A stretch of DNA of 64,000 bases. It comes from JAAYXE01 sp964391195 (GTDB lineage Bacteria; Chloroflexota; Anaerolineae; Anaerolineales; UBA4823). Where the stretch lies: assembly GCA_964391195.1 (NCBI GenBank), contig CAYMLG010000024.1, positions 1 through 64,000 on the forward strand, read 5' to 3'. The notes beneath the pieces were generated by a model. It saw only the letters and a program-made list of their open reading frames with translations, did not search any database and had not been told where the DNA came from. Positions 43,411 to 52,685 of this stretch are shown one piece after another (position 1 is the first letter of the stretch; every line of letters starts with the position of its first letter). The translations under genes were made by a program, and so were the position numbers.

Positions 43411-44690
43411 ACATCCAACGATCCATTGAACTCTTCAAAGAAGCGTGTGAAGCCCTGCCGGGCGGGGTGGATTCGCCGGTGCGGGCTTTCCGGGCGGTGG
43501 GGGGACAGCCGCTGTTCATCGAACGGGGCGAAGGGCCCTACCTGGTGGATGTGGACGGCAACCGCTATATCGACTACGTGCTCTCCTGGGGGCCGCTGAT
43601 CCTGGGGCACGCCCATCCCCAGGTGGTGAAGGCGCTGAAGGAGGCGGTCGATGCGGGCACCAGCTATGGCGCGCCGAGTCCGCTGGAAGTGAGGCTGGCG
43701 CGCAAGATCCAGGAATTTATGCCCGGCCTGGAGATGCTGCGCTTCGTCAATTCTGGCACCGAGGCGACCATGACCGCCCTGCGGCTGGCACGGGCCTACA
43801 CCAACCGGAACAAGATCATCAAGTTCGAAGGCTGCTACCACGGCCATGCCGACCTGCTCTTGGTACAGGCGGGGTCGGGTGTCGCTACGCTGGGGCTGCC
43901 CGACTCGCCGGGCGTGCCGCCGGCCACGGTGCAGGACACGCTGGTGGCCCGCTACAACGACCTGCCCGCGGTAGAAGCCCTCTTCACCCGTTATCCAGAG
44001 GAGATTGCGGCGGTAATCGTCGAACCGGTGGCCGGCAATATGGGCGTGGTTCCGCCGGTGGAAGGCTTCCTTCCCGGTCTGCGGGAGATCACCAGCCGGC
44101 ACGGGGCGCTGCTGATTTTCGATGAGGTGATGACCGGGTTCCGCGTCCACCCGGGTGGGGCCCAGGCGCTGTATGGGGTGCAGCCCGATCTGACCACTCT
44201 GGGCAAAGTGATCGGCGGCGGGCTGCCGGTGGGCGCTTACGGGGGGCGACGGGATATTATGGAACTGATCGCCCCGGCCGGGCCGGTGTACCAGGCCGGC
44301 ACGCTCTCCGGGAATCCCCTGGCGATGACCGCCGGGCTGGTGACGCTGGAAGCACTGCAAGCCCCCGGCGCCTGGGAGCAAATGGAGGCCGCCGCCCGCC
44401 GGCTGTCGCAGGGGGTGGCCCAGGCCGCGGCTGAACGCGGCGTGCCCGTGCAGTCCAACCGGGTGGGGACGATGTTTTCCACCTTCTTCACCGCCTCCCC
44501 GGTGCAGAACTGGCCGGACGCTAAAACCAGCGATACGGAGCGGTTTGGCCGCTACTTCGCGGGGATGCTGGAAAACGGCGTTTATCTGGCGCCGTCGCAG
44601 TTCGAGGCCGGGTTTATCTCCACCGTCCACACCCAGGAGGTGATCGACTGCACCATCGAGGCGGCGCGCAAAGCCTTCGCCCGCCTTTGA
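43407..44690 (+). CDS. hemL: Glutamate-1-semialdehyde 2,1-aminomutase
   Basis: A 427-residue PLP enzyme giving 5-aminolevulinate. Signatures: PGGVDSPVRAF, FVNSGTEATMTALRLAR, GCYHGHADLLLV, IFDEVMTGFR, and the PLP Lys at ~267 in TTLGKVIGGGLPVGA. Family-typical length. Last gene of the heme operon. It begins within the hemY stop (ATGA). Confidence 0.97.
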   Translation: MNIQRSIELFKEACEALPGGVDSPVRAFRAVGGQPLFIERGEGPYLVDVDGNRYIDYVLSWGPLILGHAHPQVVKALKEAVDAGTSYGAPSPLEVRLARKIQEFMPGLEMLRFVNSGTEATMTALRLARAYTNRNKIIKFEGCYHGHADLLLVQAGSGVATLGLPDSPGVPPATVQDTLVARYNDLPAVEALFTRYPEEIAAVIVEPVAGNMGVVPPVEGFLPGLREITSRHGALLIFDEVMTGFRVHPGGAQALYGVQPDLTTLGKVIGGGLPVGAYGGRRDIMELIAPAGPVYQAGTLSGNPLAMTAGLVTLEALQAPGAWEQMEAAARRLSQGVAQAAAERGVPVQSNRVGTMFSTFFTASPVQNWPDAKTSDTERFGRYFAGMLENGVYLAPSQFEAGFISTVHTQEVIDCTIEAARKAFARL

Positions 44691-45136
44691 TCGTCTACCC
44701 CGGATATGGGTTCGCCAGGCCGGTCCGGCCCCGCCGGGCCAGTTCGTATTTCGATGTGTGCTGGCAAATGTTGTCAGAAGTAATTGTTGTTTTGGGGTGN
44801 NNNNNNNNNNNNNNNNNNNNNNNNNNNNNNNNNNNNNNNNNNNNNNNNNNNNNNNNNNNNNNNNNNNNNNNNNNNNNNNNNNNNNNNNNNNNNNNNNNNC
44901 CAAAACAACAATCTATTTTGCTGACGAGTTGTGCCTGCACGCCATTTCGACCCTTGACCGGATTGTTGTTCTCGGTTATCTTCCCTGCCATAGATCCCGC
45001 CCGTTACGATAGGGCCGGAAAAACCGGGCAACACGGGTCCGCGCTCCGGCGGTGCCGCTCGCGCTATCATCCATGAACGGTGGGCGCAGCGTTCCCGCCG
45101 AAAGCGCCTCGGCAACATGGGGATAAGGAGAGAGTT
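44691..45136. other. Intergenic region with gap and inverted flanks
   Basis: It holds the third gap, the inverted words described separately, and a candidate promoter TTGACC (44954-44959), 17 bp, TATCTT (44977-44982) that would serve the Gfo/Idh/MocA gene. No gene is supported; frames spanning the Ns are artefacts. Confidence 0.5.
44800..44899. other. Scaffold gap (100 N) between inverted repeats
   Basis: The left flank ends attgttgttttggggtg and the right begins ccaaaacaacaat, so a 13-bp word is inverted across the gap. Both flanks also carry gtcag further out (44775 and the complement at ~44922). A collapsed hairpin or a mobile element with inverted ends is possible. Confidence 0.7.
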
Positions 45137-46126
45137 ATGCGAAACCAGGCGCTGCGCTGGGGCCTGCTGAGCACGGCGCGCATCAACCGGGCGGTGATCC
45201 CGCCGATCCAGTTGTCACCTCAGCACGAACTGGTCGCAGTGGGCAGCCGGAACGAAGCGCGGGCCAGGGAATTCGCCCGCAAATGGGGGATCCCCAGGGT
45301 CTACGGGACCTACGAAGCGCTGCTGGCAGACCCGGAGATCGATGTCATCTATATCCCCCTGCCGAACTCCATGCACGCCGAGTGGACCGTCCGCGCGGTG
45401 GAAGCCGGGAAGCATGTGCTGTGCGAAAAACCGCTGACCCTGACGCCGGCTGAAGTGGACCTGGTGGAGGCGGCCGCCAGGCGGACCGGCAAGGTGGTGG
45501 CTGAGGCGTTCATGTACCGGCACCACCCGCAGACGCGAACGGTGAAGGAAATCGTGGACAGCGGCGCGCTTGGCCAGCTCAAGCTGGTGCGAGGCTGCTT
45601 CTCGTACACCCTCAGCCGGGAGAACGACGTCCGCCTGGACCCGTACCTCGGCGGGGGGAGCATCTGGGATGTGGGCTGCTACCCGATCAGTTACGCCCGT
45701 TATCTGATCGGGAGCGAGCCGGTGGAGGTCTTCGGCCGGCAGGCGACCGGCCCGAGCGGGGTGGACCTGACCTTCACCGGGCAAATGCGCTACTCGAATG
45801 AGGTCTACGCCCAATTCGACAGCAGTTTCCGTATGGCCTCGCGTTCGTGGGTGGAAGCGGTGGGGAGTGAAGCCAGCCTGTTCGTCCCGAACCCGTACAA
45901 ACCCGGTGAGAAAGAGACTCTGTACCTGCAGCGGGACGGGCAGATGGAGCAGATCCTGGTGGAGGGCGAGATGCTGTATATGGGCGAGATCGAGGATATG
46001 ATGCAGGCGGTAACCGAGGGGCGATCACCGGAGATCAGCCTGGCGGAGAGCCGCGGCAACGTCAGGACGATCAATGCCTTGCTCGAGTCGGCGCGCAGCG
46101 GTAAACCGGTGCTGTTGGGGGGGTAG
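45137..46126 (+). CDS. Gfo/Idh/MocA-family oxidoreductase
   Basis: A 329-residue NAD(P)-dependent sugar-type dehydrogenase. It has an N-terminal Rossmann domain (WGLLSTARINRAVIPPI), the family core CEKPLTLTPAEVDLVE with catalytic-region Lys, and AEAFMYRHHPQTRTVKEI. The C-terminal domain has GGGSIWDVGCYPISYARYL. ATG 45137 follows AAGGAG. The substrate is not predictable; glucose-fructose oxidoreductase-like and D-xylose dehydrogenase-like members look like this. It precedes the transporter gene by 73 bp, but no pathway link is clear. Confidence 0.93.
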   Translation: MRNQALRWGLLSTARINRAVIPPIQLSPQHELVAVGSRNEARAREFARKWGIPRVYGTYEALLADPEIDVIYIPLPNSMHAEWTVRAVEAGKHVLCEKPLTLTPAEVDLVEAAARRTGKVVAEAFMYRHHPQTRTVKEIVDSGALGQLKLVRGCFSYTLSRENDVRLDPYLGGGSIWDVGCYPISYARYLIGSEPVEVFGRQATGPSGVDLTFTGQMRYSNEVYAQFDSSFRMASRSWVEAVGSEASLFVPNPYKPGEKETLYLQRDGQMEQILVEGEMLYMGEIEDMMQAVTEGRSPEISLAESRGNVRTINALLESARSGKPVLLGG

Positions 46127-46199
46127 GAGCCGCGTTATTCGGATTTGCACCCTTTGAATCCGTAACGCTCAAGTCTTCTTGCTGAGATGAGGTGGGGGA

Positions 46200-47984
46200 T
46201 TGCTTACACTACCGATCGCTTTGGTGCTCATCATTGTCGTGATCGCGCTGGCCCTGTTATCCCTGGAGCGCGTCCCGGCGGATGTGGTCGCGTTGGGGGT
46301 GCTGGTGCTGCTCTCGGTTTTGGGACTGCTGCCGCCCGAGCAGGCCTTCGCCGGTTTCGGCAGCGAAGCCGTCATCATGATCCTGGGGCTGCTGATTCTG
46401 ACCGCGGCCCTGGTACGCACGGGGGTGGTGGATTGGGTGGGAAGGTTGATCGTGCGACAGACGGGCACGCAGGCCAGCCGTATCCTGGCGATGGTGCTGC
46501 TCATCCCGGCGCTGCTGAGCACGGTCATCAGCAACACCGCGGCCACCGCCTTTTTTCTCCCGGTGGTGATCGGCCTTGGCCGGAAAGCGCGCATCAATCT
46601 ATCGCTGCTGTTGATGCCGCTGGCTTTTGCCACGATCCTGGCTTCCGGGATCACTCTGATCGCGACCTCGACCAATATTGTGGTGAGCGGCCTGATGATC
46701 CGTTACCAGATGGAGCCGCTGGGGTTGTTCGAGCTCACCCCGGTGGGCATCCCCATTTTAGTCGCCGGGCTGTTGTATATGTACTTTGTCGGCCCGCGGC
46801 TGATCCCACATCGCGATGTCCCGGCCGATCCACTCCATGATTTCGACTCGACCCCATACCTGACCGAGACGATCATCCTCCCGGATTCACCCCTGGCAGG
46901 CAAAACCTTGGGCCAGTCGGGGCTGGGGCGGGACCTGGACCTGACCGTCGTGCGCCTGATCCGCAATAAGCGCCGCTACCTGGCGCCGCAGGCGGATCTT
47001 ATGCTGTACGAAGGGGACGTGCTGCTGGTGGAAGGGCAGCGGGACGAGATCCTGAAGATCAAGAATACGGCCGGGATCGACATCAAGGCCGATGTGAAGC
47101 TCTCGGACCCCGGCCTGCAGTCGAACGATGTGCGCCTGGTGGAGGCGATCTTGCTGCCCCGCTCGGGGTTGATTGGGCGCACGCTCAAGGGCATCAGTTT
47201 CCGGGAGCGTTTCGGGCTGCAGGTGCTGGCGATCAACCGGCATGGCGAGACCATCCGGCGCAAAATCAGCCGTACTTCGCTGCGACTGGGCGATGTGCTG
47301 CTGATCCAGGGCAACCGGGCGAATATCCGAACGCTGGAGGAGGAGCACCTGGTGCGGGTGCTGGACACGCTGGAGGAGAAGCTGCCCAACACACAGCGCG
47401 CCCCGATCGCAGTGGGGGCTTTTATCGGGGCCATTCTGCTGGCGGCCTTCGAGCTGGTCTCGCTGCCGGTGGCGCTGCTGATGGGGGTGCTGGTGGTGTT
47501 CGTGACGCGCTGTATCACCCCGGAGGAGGCATACCGGGAAGTGGAGTGGCGGGCGTTGATCTTAATCGGGAGTATGCTGGCGCTGGGTTTCGCCCTGGAG
47601 CACACGGGGGCGGCGCAGTTCCTGGCAATGCTGATCGTCCGCATGTTCGGTGATATCAGCCCCACCTGGCTGCTGGGAGGTTTTTTCATCCTGACCATGC
47701 TGCTGACTCAGCCGATGTCCAACCAGGCGGCGGCGGTGGTGGTGGTCCCCGTGGCCGTGCAGACCGCCTTTGGGTTGGGGCTAAACCCCCGGGCGTTCAC
47801 GGTGATGATCGCCCTGGCGGCCAGCACTTCCTTCCTCACCCCGTTGGAGCCGGCTTGCCTGATGGTGTACGGCCCGGGGCGATACCGGTTCCTGGACTTT
47901 CTGAAGGTCGGTTCTTTGCTCACTGTTTTGGTGTTTCTCATCGCCATCACCCTGGTCCCCATGCTTTGGCCGCTAGAAGGTTGA
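46200..47984 (+). CDS. DASS/SLC13-type anion transporter with two RCK_C (TrkA-C) domains
   Basis: A 594-residue membrane protein with about five N-terminal helices, then a cytoplasmic insert of two RCK_C domains (~205-285 and ~295-380: ETIILPDSPLAGKTLGQSGLGRDLDLTVVRLIRN; AILLPRSGLIGRTLKGISFRERFGLQVLAINR), then C-terminal helices. Motifs STVISNTAATAFFLPV and TQPMSNQAAAVVVVPVAV are the paired SNT-like substrate/sodium motifs of the family. Likely substrates are sulfate, dicarboxylates or similar anions. The start is TTG 46200, preceded by GAGGTGGGG. Confidence 0.92.
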   Translation: MLTLPIALVLIIVVIALALLSLERVPADVVALGVLVLLSVLGLLPPEQAFAGFGSEAVIMILGLLILTAALVRTGVVDWVGRLIVRQTGTQASRILAMVLLIPALLSTVISNTAATAFFLPVVIGLGRKARINLSLLLMPLAFATILASGITLIATSTNIVVSGLMIRYQMEPLGLFELTPVGIPILVAGLLYMYFVGPRLIPHRDVPADPLHDFDSTPYLTETIILPDSPLAGKTLGQSGLGRDLDLTVVRLIRNKRRYLAPQADLMLYEGDVLLVEGQRDEILKIKNTAGIDIKADVKLSDPGLQSNDVRLVEAILLPRSGLIGRTLKGISFRERFGLQVLAINRHGETIRRKISRTSLRLGDVLLIQGNRANIRTLEEEHLVRVLDTLEEKLPNTQRAPIAVGAFIGAILLAAFELVSLPVALLMGVLVVFVTRCITPEEAYREVEWRALILIGSMLALGFALEHTGAAQFLAMLIVRMFGDISPTWLLGGFFILTMLLTQPMSNQAAAVVVVPVAVQTAFGLGLNPRAFTVMIALAASTSFLTPLEPACLMVYGPGRYRFLDFLKVGSLLTVLVFLIAITLVPMLWPLEG

Positions 47985-48003
47985 CCCTCTCCTAAAAGAA
48001 AAA

Positions 48004-48040
48004 ACCGGGAGTTTGCGAAGTGATCTCGCAAACTCCCGGT
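48004..48040 (-). terminator. Intrinsic terminator between convergent genes
   Basis: Arms accgggagtttgcga and tcgcaaactcccggt pair perfectly around agtgatc. On the minus strand the stem is followed by TTTTTTCTTTT, a strong terminator for the secreted repeat protein. It may also stop the transporter transcript. Confidence 0.9.
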
Positions 48041-48058
48041 CTGGTTTATACGCCGGTC

Positions 48059-49114
48059 CTACGGGTAGGTGTTGTTATAGAACCAGTTGTAGGCGAAGTA
48101 GCCGCTGGACGGGCTCTGGAAGCGGATGGCGATCCGCCGCGAACCAGCGAGCTCGGCCGGGATGTTGAAGGTAAGCGATTGGGAACCGCCCTCTCCCGAG
48201 TCGAAGGTCCCGGCGGAATAGCCGTTGACCCCGCGGGTGCCCATCGGCCCCATCAAAACCCGGAACTGGTCGTTGGGAGGCAGATTCCTGGTCTGGATGG
48301 TGACCGTCTGGTCCCGGACTACGGCCGAGATGGAGAAGGTGGGGAACCCGGAGTATCCGGGCCGGGTCACGGGGTCGTCGCCTCCCCCGGTGCCGGTTCC
48401 GGTGGTGTTGTTGTAGAACCAGTTGAAGGAGAAGTAGCCGGAGCCGGTGGTGCTCTGCAGGCGGATGGCGATCTGTCGCAGGCCGTGGAGCTCTGCCGGG
48501 ATGTCGAAGGTAGCGGTGAAGGACCCTCCGCTGCCGGAGTTGATGGTGTCGACGCGAATGCCGTTGACACCCCGGGTGCCCATCTTGCCCATCAGCACTT
48601 CGAAGGTGTCGTTGGCCGGGAAGTTCCGGGTGAGGATGGTGACGGAATCGTCACGGGCGACGCTCTGGATGGTAAAGGTGGGGATGCCGGATCCGGGCTG
48701 GGTGATCGGGGTGTCGCCGCCGCCGGTTCCGCTGCCAGAGGTGTTGTTGTAGAACCAGTTATAGGCAAAATAGCCCGAACCGGTGTTGCTCTGCAGGCGG
48801 ATGGCGATACGGCGGTTGTCCGCCAGGCCGGCGGGGATGTCGAAGGTGGCGGTGAAGGAGCCGCCCCGACCGGAGTTAATGGTCGCAACCCGGGTCCCTC
48901 CTACTCCGCGAGTGCCCATCCTCCCCATGAGCACGTCGAAGGAATCGTTGGCAGGAAAGTTGTTGGTGCGGATGGTGACCGTTTCGCCAGCCACGACGCT
49001 GACGATGGAGAAGGTCGGGATGCCGCTCGGCTCGGCTGCTGCTTGAGCCGGTAGCGGGAAGGCCATGATCAAAAGGAGTGTGAGGGTGAAAAGGATTGAG
49101 GCGGTTTTTCTCAT
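48059..49114 (-). CDS. Secreted protein of three tandem ~100-residue repeats
   Basis: A 351-residue protein with a Sec signal peptide (MRKTASILFTLTLLLIM, cleavage near AQA-AAE). Three homologous beta-rich modules follow (~30-130, 140-240, 250-351). Each carries PTFSI, VTI.T.NFPAND, the block MGTRGVNG, FDIPAEL, RRIAIRLQS and the terminal GYFAYNWFYNNT. Gly/Thr-rich linkers (GSGTGGGD, GTGTGGGD) join them. I recall this module as frequent in Anaerolineae but without a described function; surface or carbohydrate binding would be a guess. ATG 49114 has GGAGGT at ideal spacing. The repeats are similar enough to indicate recent internal duplication. Confidence 0.88.
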   Translation of the reverse strand: MRKTASILFTLTLLLIMAFPLPAQAAAEPSGIPTFSIVSVVAGETVTIRTNNFPANDSFDVLMGRMGTRGVGGTRVATINSGRGGSFTATFDIPAGLADNRRIAIRLQSNTGSGYFAYNWFYNNTSGSGTGGGDTPITQPGSGIPTFTIQSVARDDSVTILTRNFPANDTFEVLMGKMGTRGVNGIRVDTINSGSGGSFTATFDIPAELHGLRQIAIRLQSTTGSGYFSFNWFYNNTTGTGTGGGDDPVTRPGYSGFPTFSISAVVRDQTVTIQTRNLPPNDQFRVLMGPMGTRGVNGYSAGTFDSGEGGSQSLTFNIPAELAGSRRIAIRFQSPSSGYFAYNWFYNNTYP

Positions 49115-50281
49115 GGATACCTCCACAGGTGGGAACGGGTTGGTTACGAACAACAGTTATCTGGAAGAAAGTTGCGCTTTCTGGTCCAAATTAACTTTAC
49201 ACGATATTTAATGAAAAAGCAATAAAAATGTGTAAATCGCGCGAATTTTCCCTCACCTCCTTTCAGATGCAAAGCGAAAAGCGAAAGGCGAAAAGCGAAG
49301 TAGAGAAAACTACAGCGTACCGTTCTGGCCGCCGGGTATCCTCCTCGCCTGTCAACTCGAACGGTCGTCCGCTCCCGCGATGGACCCATTGGAGCATGTC
49401 GTAGCGCAAGATGCCAATCTTGCGGTCCTCGACCGGAACGGACCCACGGGCAAGAGCGACCAAAATACGGTCGCATGGCATCTTACCCACACCCATGATG
49501 GGCTGCGGACGCACGGGGGCACGGCGTGAGGGCTTGCGGGTTAAGACCATTTTCCGTACCCGCCGTGCCCCTACCATGCCGCGACGTAGCGCAAGATGCC
49601 AATCTTGCGGCTCTTGACCGGAATGTACCGCGGGGTAGGAACGGGAACCCGTCCTACCCGCCCGCGGCGGATCGCTGAGGATCGAAGGGGCACGGAGTGA
49701 GGGATTGCGGGTTAAGACCATTTTCCGTACCCGCCGTGCCCCTACACTCCCGCGGCAGCTCCTCGAGGATCGAAGGGGCACGGCGTGAGGGTTTGTGGGT
49801 TGAGACCATTTTCCGTACCCGCCGTGCCCCTACCATGCCGCGACGTAGCGCAAGATGCCAATCTTGCGGCCCTCGACCGGAACGGACCCACGGGCAAGGG
49901 CGACCAAAATACGGTCGCATGGCTCTTACCCCACACCCAGGATGCGCTGCGGACGCACGGGGGCACGGCGTGAGGGTTTGTGGGTTTACATAATTTTCCG
50001 TACCTGCCGTGCCCCACACTCTCGCGGCATCTCCTTGAGGATTGAAGGGGCACGGCGTGAGGTTTTACGGTTTTAGGTGATTTTCGGGACCGCCGTGCCC
50101 CTACGCGCCCACGGTGGATTTTTGCCCCGCGGCGGGCGCCGTGCGGCAACAAAATTTATTGACTCCGTTGCAGGAACCGGGCCAAATTCAGGCTTAAGAT
50201 CTCCTTATTTGATCCACTCATCCCTTGCGGTAGAACCTGTGGGTGGTTATACTAATTATTGACTAATAAACGAGGTGGTGC
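49115..50281. repeat. Palindromic repeat array (49.3-50.1 kb) in a ~1.2-kb non-coding region
   Basis: Five ~56-bp units with ends ggggcacggcg/cgccgtgcccc lie at 49516-49571, 49687-49742, 49775-49830, 49960-50015 and 50047-50101. They alternate with a second element beginning gtagcgcaagatgccaatcttgcgg (49401-49515, 49586-49633 partial, 49845-49959), itself containing a palindrome. A purine-rich tract of 'gcgaaaa/gcgaaag' words is at 49274-49303. No gene is supported; all ORFs here come from the repeats. Confidence 0.85.
50225..50253 (+). promoter_or_regulatory. Sigma-70-type promoter for the Rel gene
   Basis: TTGCGG (50225-50230), a 17-bp spacer and TATACT (50248-50253), with the start codon 28 bases beyond the -10 element. 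Confidence 0.65.
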
Positions 50282-52483
50282 ATGCGGATCGAATCGATCA
50301 TGGATAGTCTGCCGGAATCGTATACTCCCGCCGATCGGGAATTGATCCTGCGCGCCTACCGGGTGGCGGACAAGGCTCATGCCGATCAGAAGCGAGCTTC
50401 GGGTGAGCCGTATATCAACCACTGCCTGGCGGTCGCAGCCATCCTGGCAGAAATGCGCGTGCCACCTGCAGTCATCTCCGCCGGCCTGCTGCACGACACC
50501 GTTGAAGATACGGACATCACGCTGGAAGATATAAAGCGCGATTTCGGGGACGAAATCGCCTCGCTGGTGGATGGGGTCACCAAGTTAACTCATCTTCCCC
50601 GGGTATCGCGGGGGGATCAGCACATGGATGACCCCAACGAAGGCGTGGAGGAAGATGACCTGAACCAGATCAAGCGCAGCCGGCGCTACGATCTGGTGAA
50701 TGAAACGCTGCGGAAGACCTTTCTGGCGATGGGCGACGATGTGCGCACGGTGTTGATCAAGCTGGCCGACCGCCTGCACAACATGCGCACCCTGGGGTTC
50801 ATGCCCGAGCACAAGCGCAAACGTATCGCCCAAGAGACCCTGGATATTTTCGCCCCCCTGGCGAACCGACTGGGTATCTGGCAGATCAAGTGGGAGCTGG
50901 AAGACCTGGCTTTCCGCTACGTCAACCCCGAGAAGTACCGCGAAATCGCCGATAACCTGGCAGAACGCCGTTCGGTGCGCGAGCGCCAGGTGCAGGAAAT
51001 CAAGGAGAGGCTGCAAACCTGTTTGCAGCAGGCGGATATCAAAGCCGAGATCACCGCCCGCCCCAAGCACATTTATTCGATCTACCGGAAGATGGTGCGT
51101 AAGGGCGTCCCCTTCGATATGGTGCATGATATCCGCGGGGTGCGGATCCTGGTGGACGACATCCCGGCCTGCTACCTGGCGCTGGGCGTCATCCACACCA
51201 AATGGCGGCCGATACCCGGCGAGTTCGATGATTATATCGCCGCCCCCAAAGACAACTTCTACCGCTCGCTGCACACCGCGGTGGTTTACGACGATGGGCA
51301 GACCCTGGAGGTGCAAATCCGCACGCCGGAGATGCACCAAAACGCAGAGTATGGGATCGCCGCGCACTGGCGCTACAAAGAAGGCCACCAGCGAGATGAC
51401 GATTACGAGCGGCGCATCATCTGGCTGCGGTCGTTGATGGAATGGCGGCAGGACGTGGAAGACGCCCGCGAATTCGTCGACAGCATGAAGACCGACGTGT
51501 TCGAAGACCGGGTGTACGTGTTCACCCCGCGCGGCGATATTATCGACCTGCCCAACGGCTCGACCCCCATCGATTTTGCCTATCACGTTCACACAGATAT
51601 CGGTCACCGCTGCCGGGGGGCGAAGGTCAACGGCAAGCTGGTCACCCTGGATTATGTGCTGAAGACGGGCGATAAAGTCGAGATCCTGACTGCCAAGCGC
51701 GGCGGGCCCAGCCGGGACTGGTTGAACACCAACCTGGGGCTGGTCAAGACCCAGCGCTCGCGGGCGAAAATCCGGCGTTGGTTCAAGCGCCAGGCTCGCG
51801 AACAGAACATGGCCCAGGGCAAAAGCATGCTGGACAAAGAGCTGCGGCGGCTCGGTTTGCAGGATGTCAACCTGGACCGCCTGGCGCGGGAGTTCGAGTA
51901 CCGGGGCGTGGAAGATCTGTACGAAGCCATCGGCATCAGCGATCTGTCCATTTCCCGCATCGTCAACCACCTGACCCTGGGCGAAAAGGAAGAAGAACCG
52001 GTGCTGGTGGCGACCCCGTCGAAGTCGGACGGGACGAGCGGCACGGAACAGGTCACCGTTTTGGGGCTGAAAGGCCTGCTGACCACGATGGCGCGCTGCT
52101 GCAACCCGGCGCCCGGGGATGACATCGTTGGGTACATCACCCGCGGCCGGGGGGCCACCATCCACCGCCAGGACTGCCCCAATATCCTCAGGATTCAGGA
52201 TCACGAGCGGTTGGTCCGGGTGTCCTGGGGCGAGCCGAAGCGCACGTACCCGGTGCCGGTGCGGATCCGGGCTTACGACCGCAACGGGCTGATGAAGGAC
52301 GTTTCAACGCTGATCTCGGATGAAGGGATCAATATGCCGAAGGTGACGGTGGACGTGAACCGGAACCTGGCCGTATTCGACCTGGTGCTGGAGGTGCGCG
52401 ATATCACCCAGCTCAGCCGCGTGCTGGACCGGCTCGAAAACCTGCCGAACGTGTTGGAAGCGCAGCGGATCAAGCCCGGATAG
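50282..52483 (+). CDS. rel: Bifunctional (p)ppGpp synthetase/hydrolase (Rel/SpoT family)
   Basis: A 733-residue stringent-response enzyme. The N-terminal HD hydrolase has HDTVEDT (H71, D72, E75, D76), so hydrolysis should be functional. The synthetase domain has KHIYSIYRKM, DIRGVRILV and DYIAAPKDNFYRSLHTAV. TGS is at ~395-455 (VYVFTPRGDIIDLP), then a helical and zinc-finger-like region (MARCCNPAPGDDIVGY) and a C-terminal ACT domain (IRAYDRNGLMKDVSTLI). Length and order are standard. It has its own promoter and GAGGTGG ribosome site. Confidence 0.97.
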   Translation: MRIESIMDSLPESYTPADRELILRAYRVADKAHADQKRASGEPYINHCLAVAAILAEMRVPPAVISAGLLHDTVEDTDITLEDIKRDFGDEIASLVDGVTKLTHLPRVSRGDQHMDDPNEGVEEDDLNQIKRSRRYDLVNETLRKTFLAMGDDVRTVLIKLADRLHNMRTLGFMPEHKRKRIAQETLDIFAPLANRLGIWQIKWELEDLAFRYVNPEKYREIADNLAERRSVRERQVQEIKERLQTCLQQADIKAEITARPKHIYSIYRKMVRKGVPFDMVHDIRGVRILVDDIPACYLALGVIHTKWRPIPGEFDDYIAAPKDNFYRSLHTAVVYDDGQTLEVQIRTPEMHQNAEYGIAAHWRYKEGHQRDDDYERRIIWLRSLMEWRQDVEDAREFVDSMKTDVFEDRVYVFTPRGDIIDLPNGSTPIDFAYHVHTDIGHRCRGAKVNGKLVTLDYVLKTGDKVEILTAKRGGPSRDWLNTNLGLVKTQRSRAKIRRWFKRQAREQNMAQGKSMLDKELRRLGLQDVNLDRLAREFEYRGVEDLYEAIGISDLSISRIVNHLTLGEKEEEPVLVATPSKSDGTSGTEQVTVLGLKGLLTTMARCCNPAPGDDIVGYITRGRGATIHRQDCPNILRIQDHERLVRVSWGEPKRTYPVPVRIRAYDRNGLMKDVSTLISDEGINMPKVTVDVNRNLAVFDLVLEVRDITQLSRVLDRLENLPNVLEAQRIKPG

Positions 52484-52517
52484 CTCGATCACAAACCAGG
52501 CGCAGCGATAAACAGGA

Positions 52518-52542
52518 CGCTGGTGAAACTCTCTCACCGGCG
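52518..52542 (+). terminator. Intrinsic terminator after rel
   Basis: cgctggtga - aactctc - tcaccggcg forms a 9-bp stem (one G-T pair) followed by ttacttttatt, 35 bp beyond the stop codon. Confidence 0.6.
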
Positions 52543-52635
52543 TTACTTTTATTAAAATGAAGTCAAGTAGGTTCCCGGCTTTCTGCTGCCATGGTGTTCG
52601 CTTTGCAGAGGTGCAAGCAGAGGGGCGATTCACAG

Positions 52636-52644
52636 TGGTATAAT
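52636..52644 (+). promoter_or_regulatory. Extended -10 promoter for moeA
   Basis: TGGTATAAT: a perfect TATAAT with the TGn extension, ~40 bases before the start codon. No good -35 is present, which an extended -10 can tolerate. Confidence 0.5.
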
Positions 52645-52685
52645 TCCGCACCGAAGCGGTAAACCTGTACTGGGGAGCAATCGAT

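Noticed and set aside
44687..45118. Open frames across the third gap
   Set aside because: They exist only because N runs were translated through; no support on either flank.
49401..50101. CRISPR array
   Set aside because: Repeats are long, palindromic and irregularly spaced; the intervening sequence is itself repeated; no cas genes nearby.
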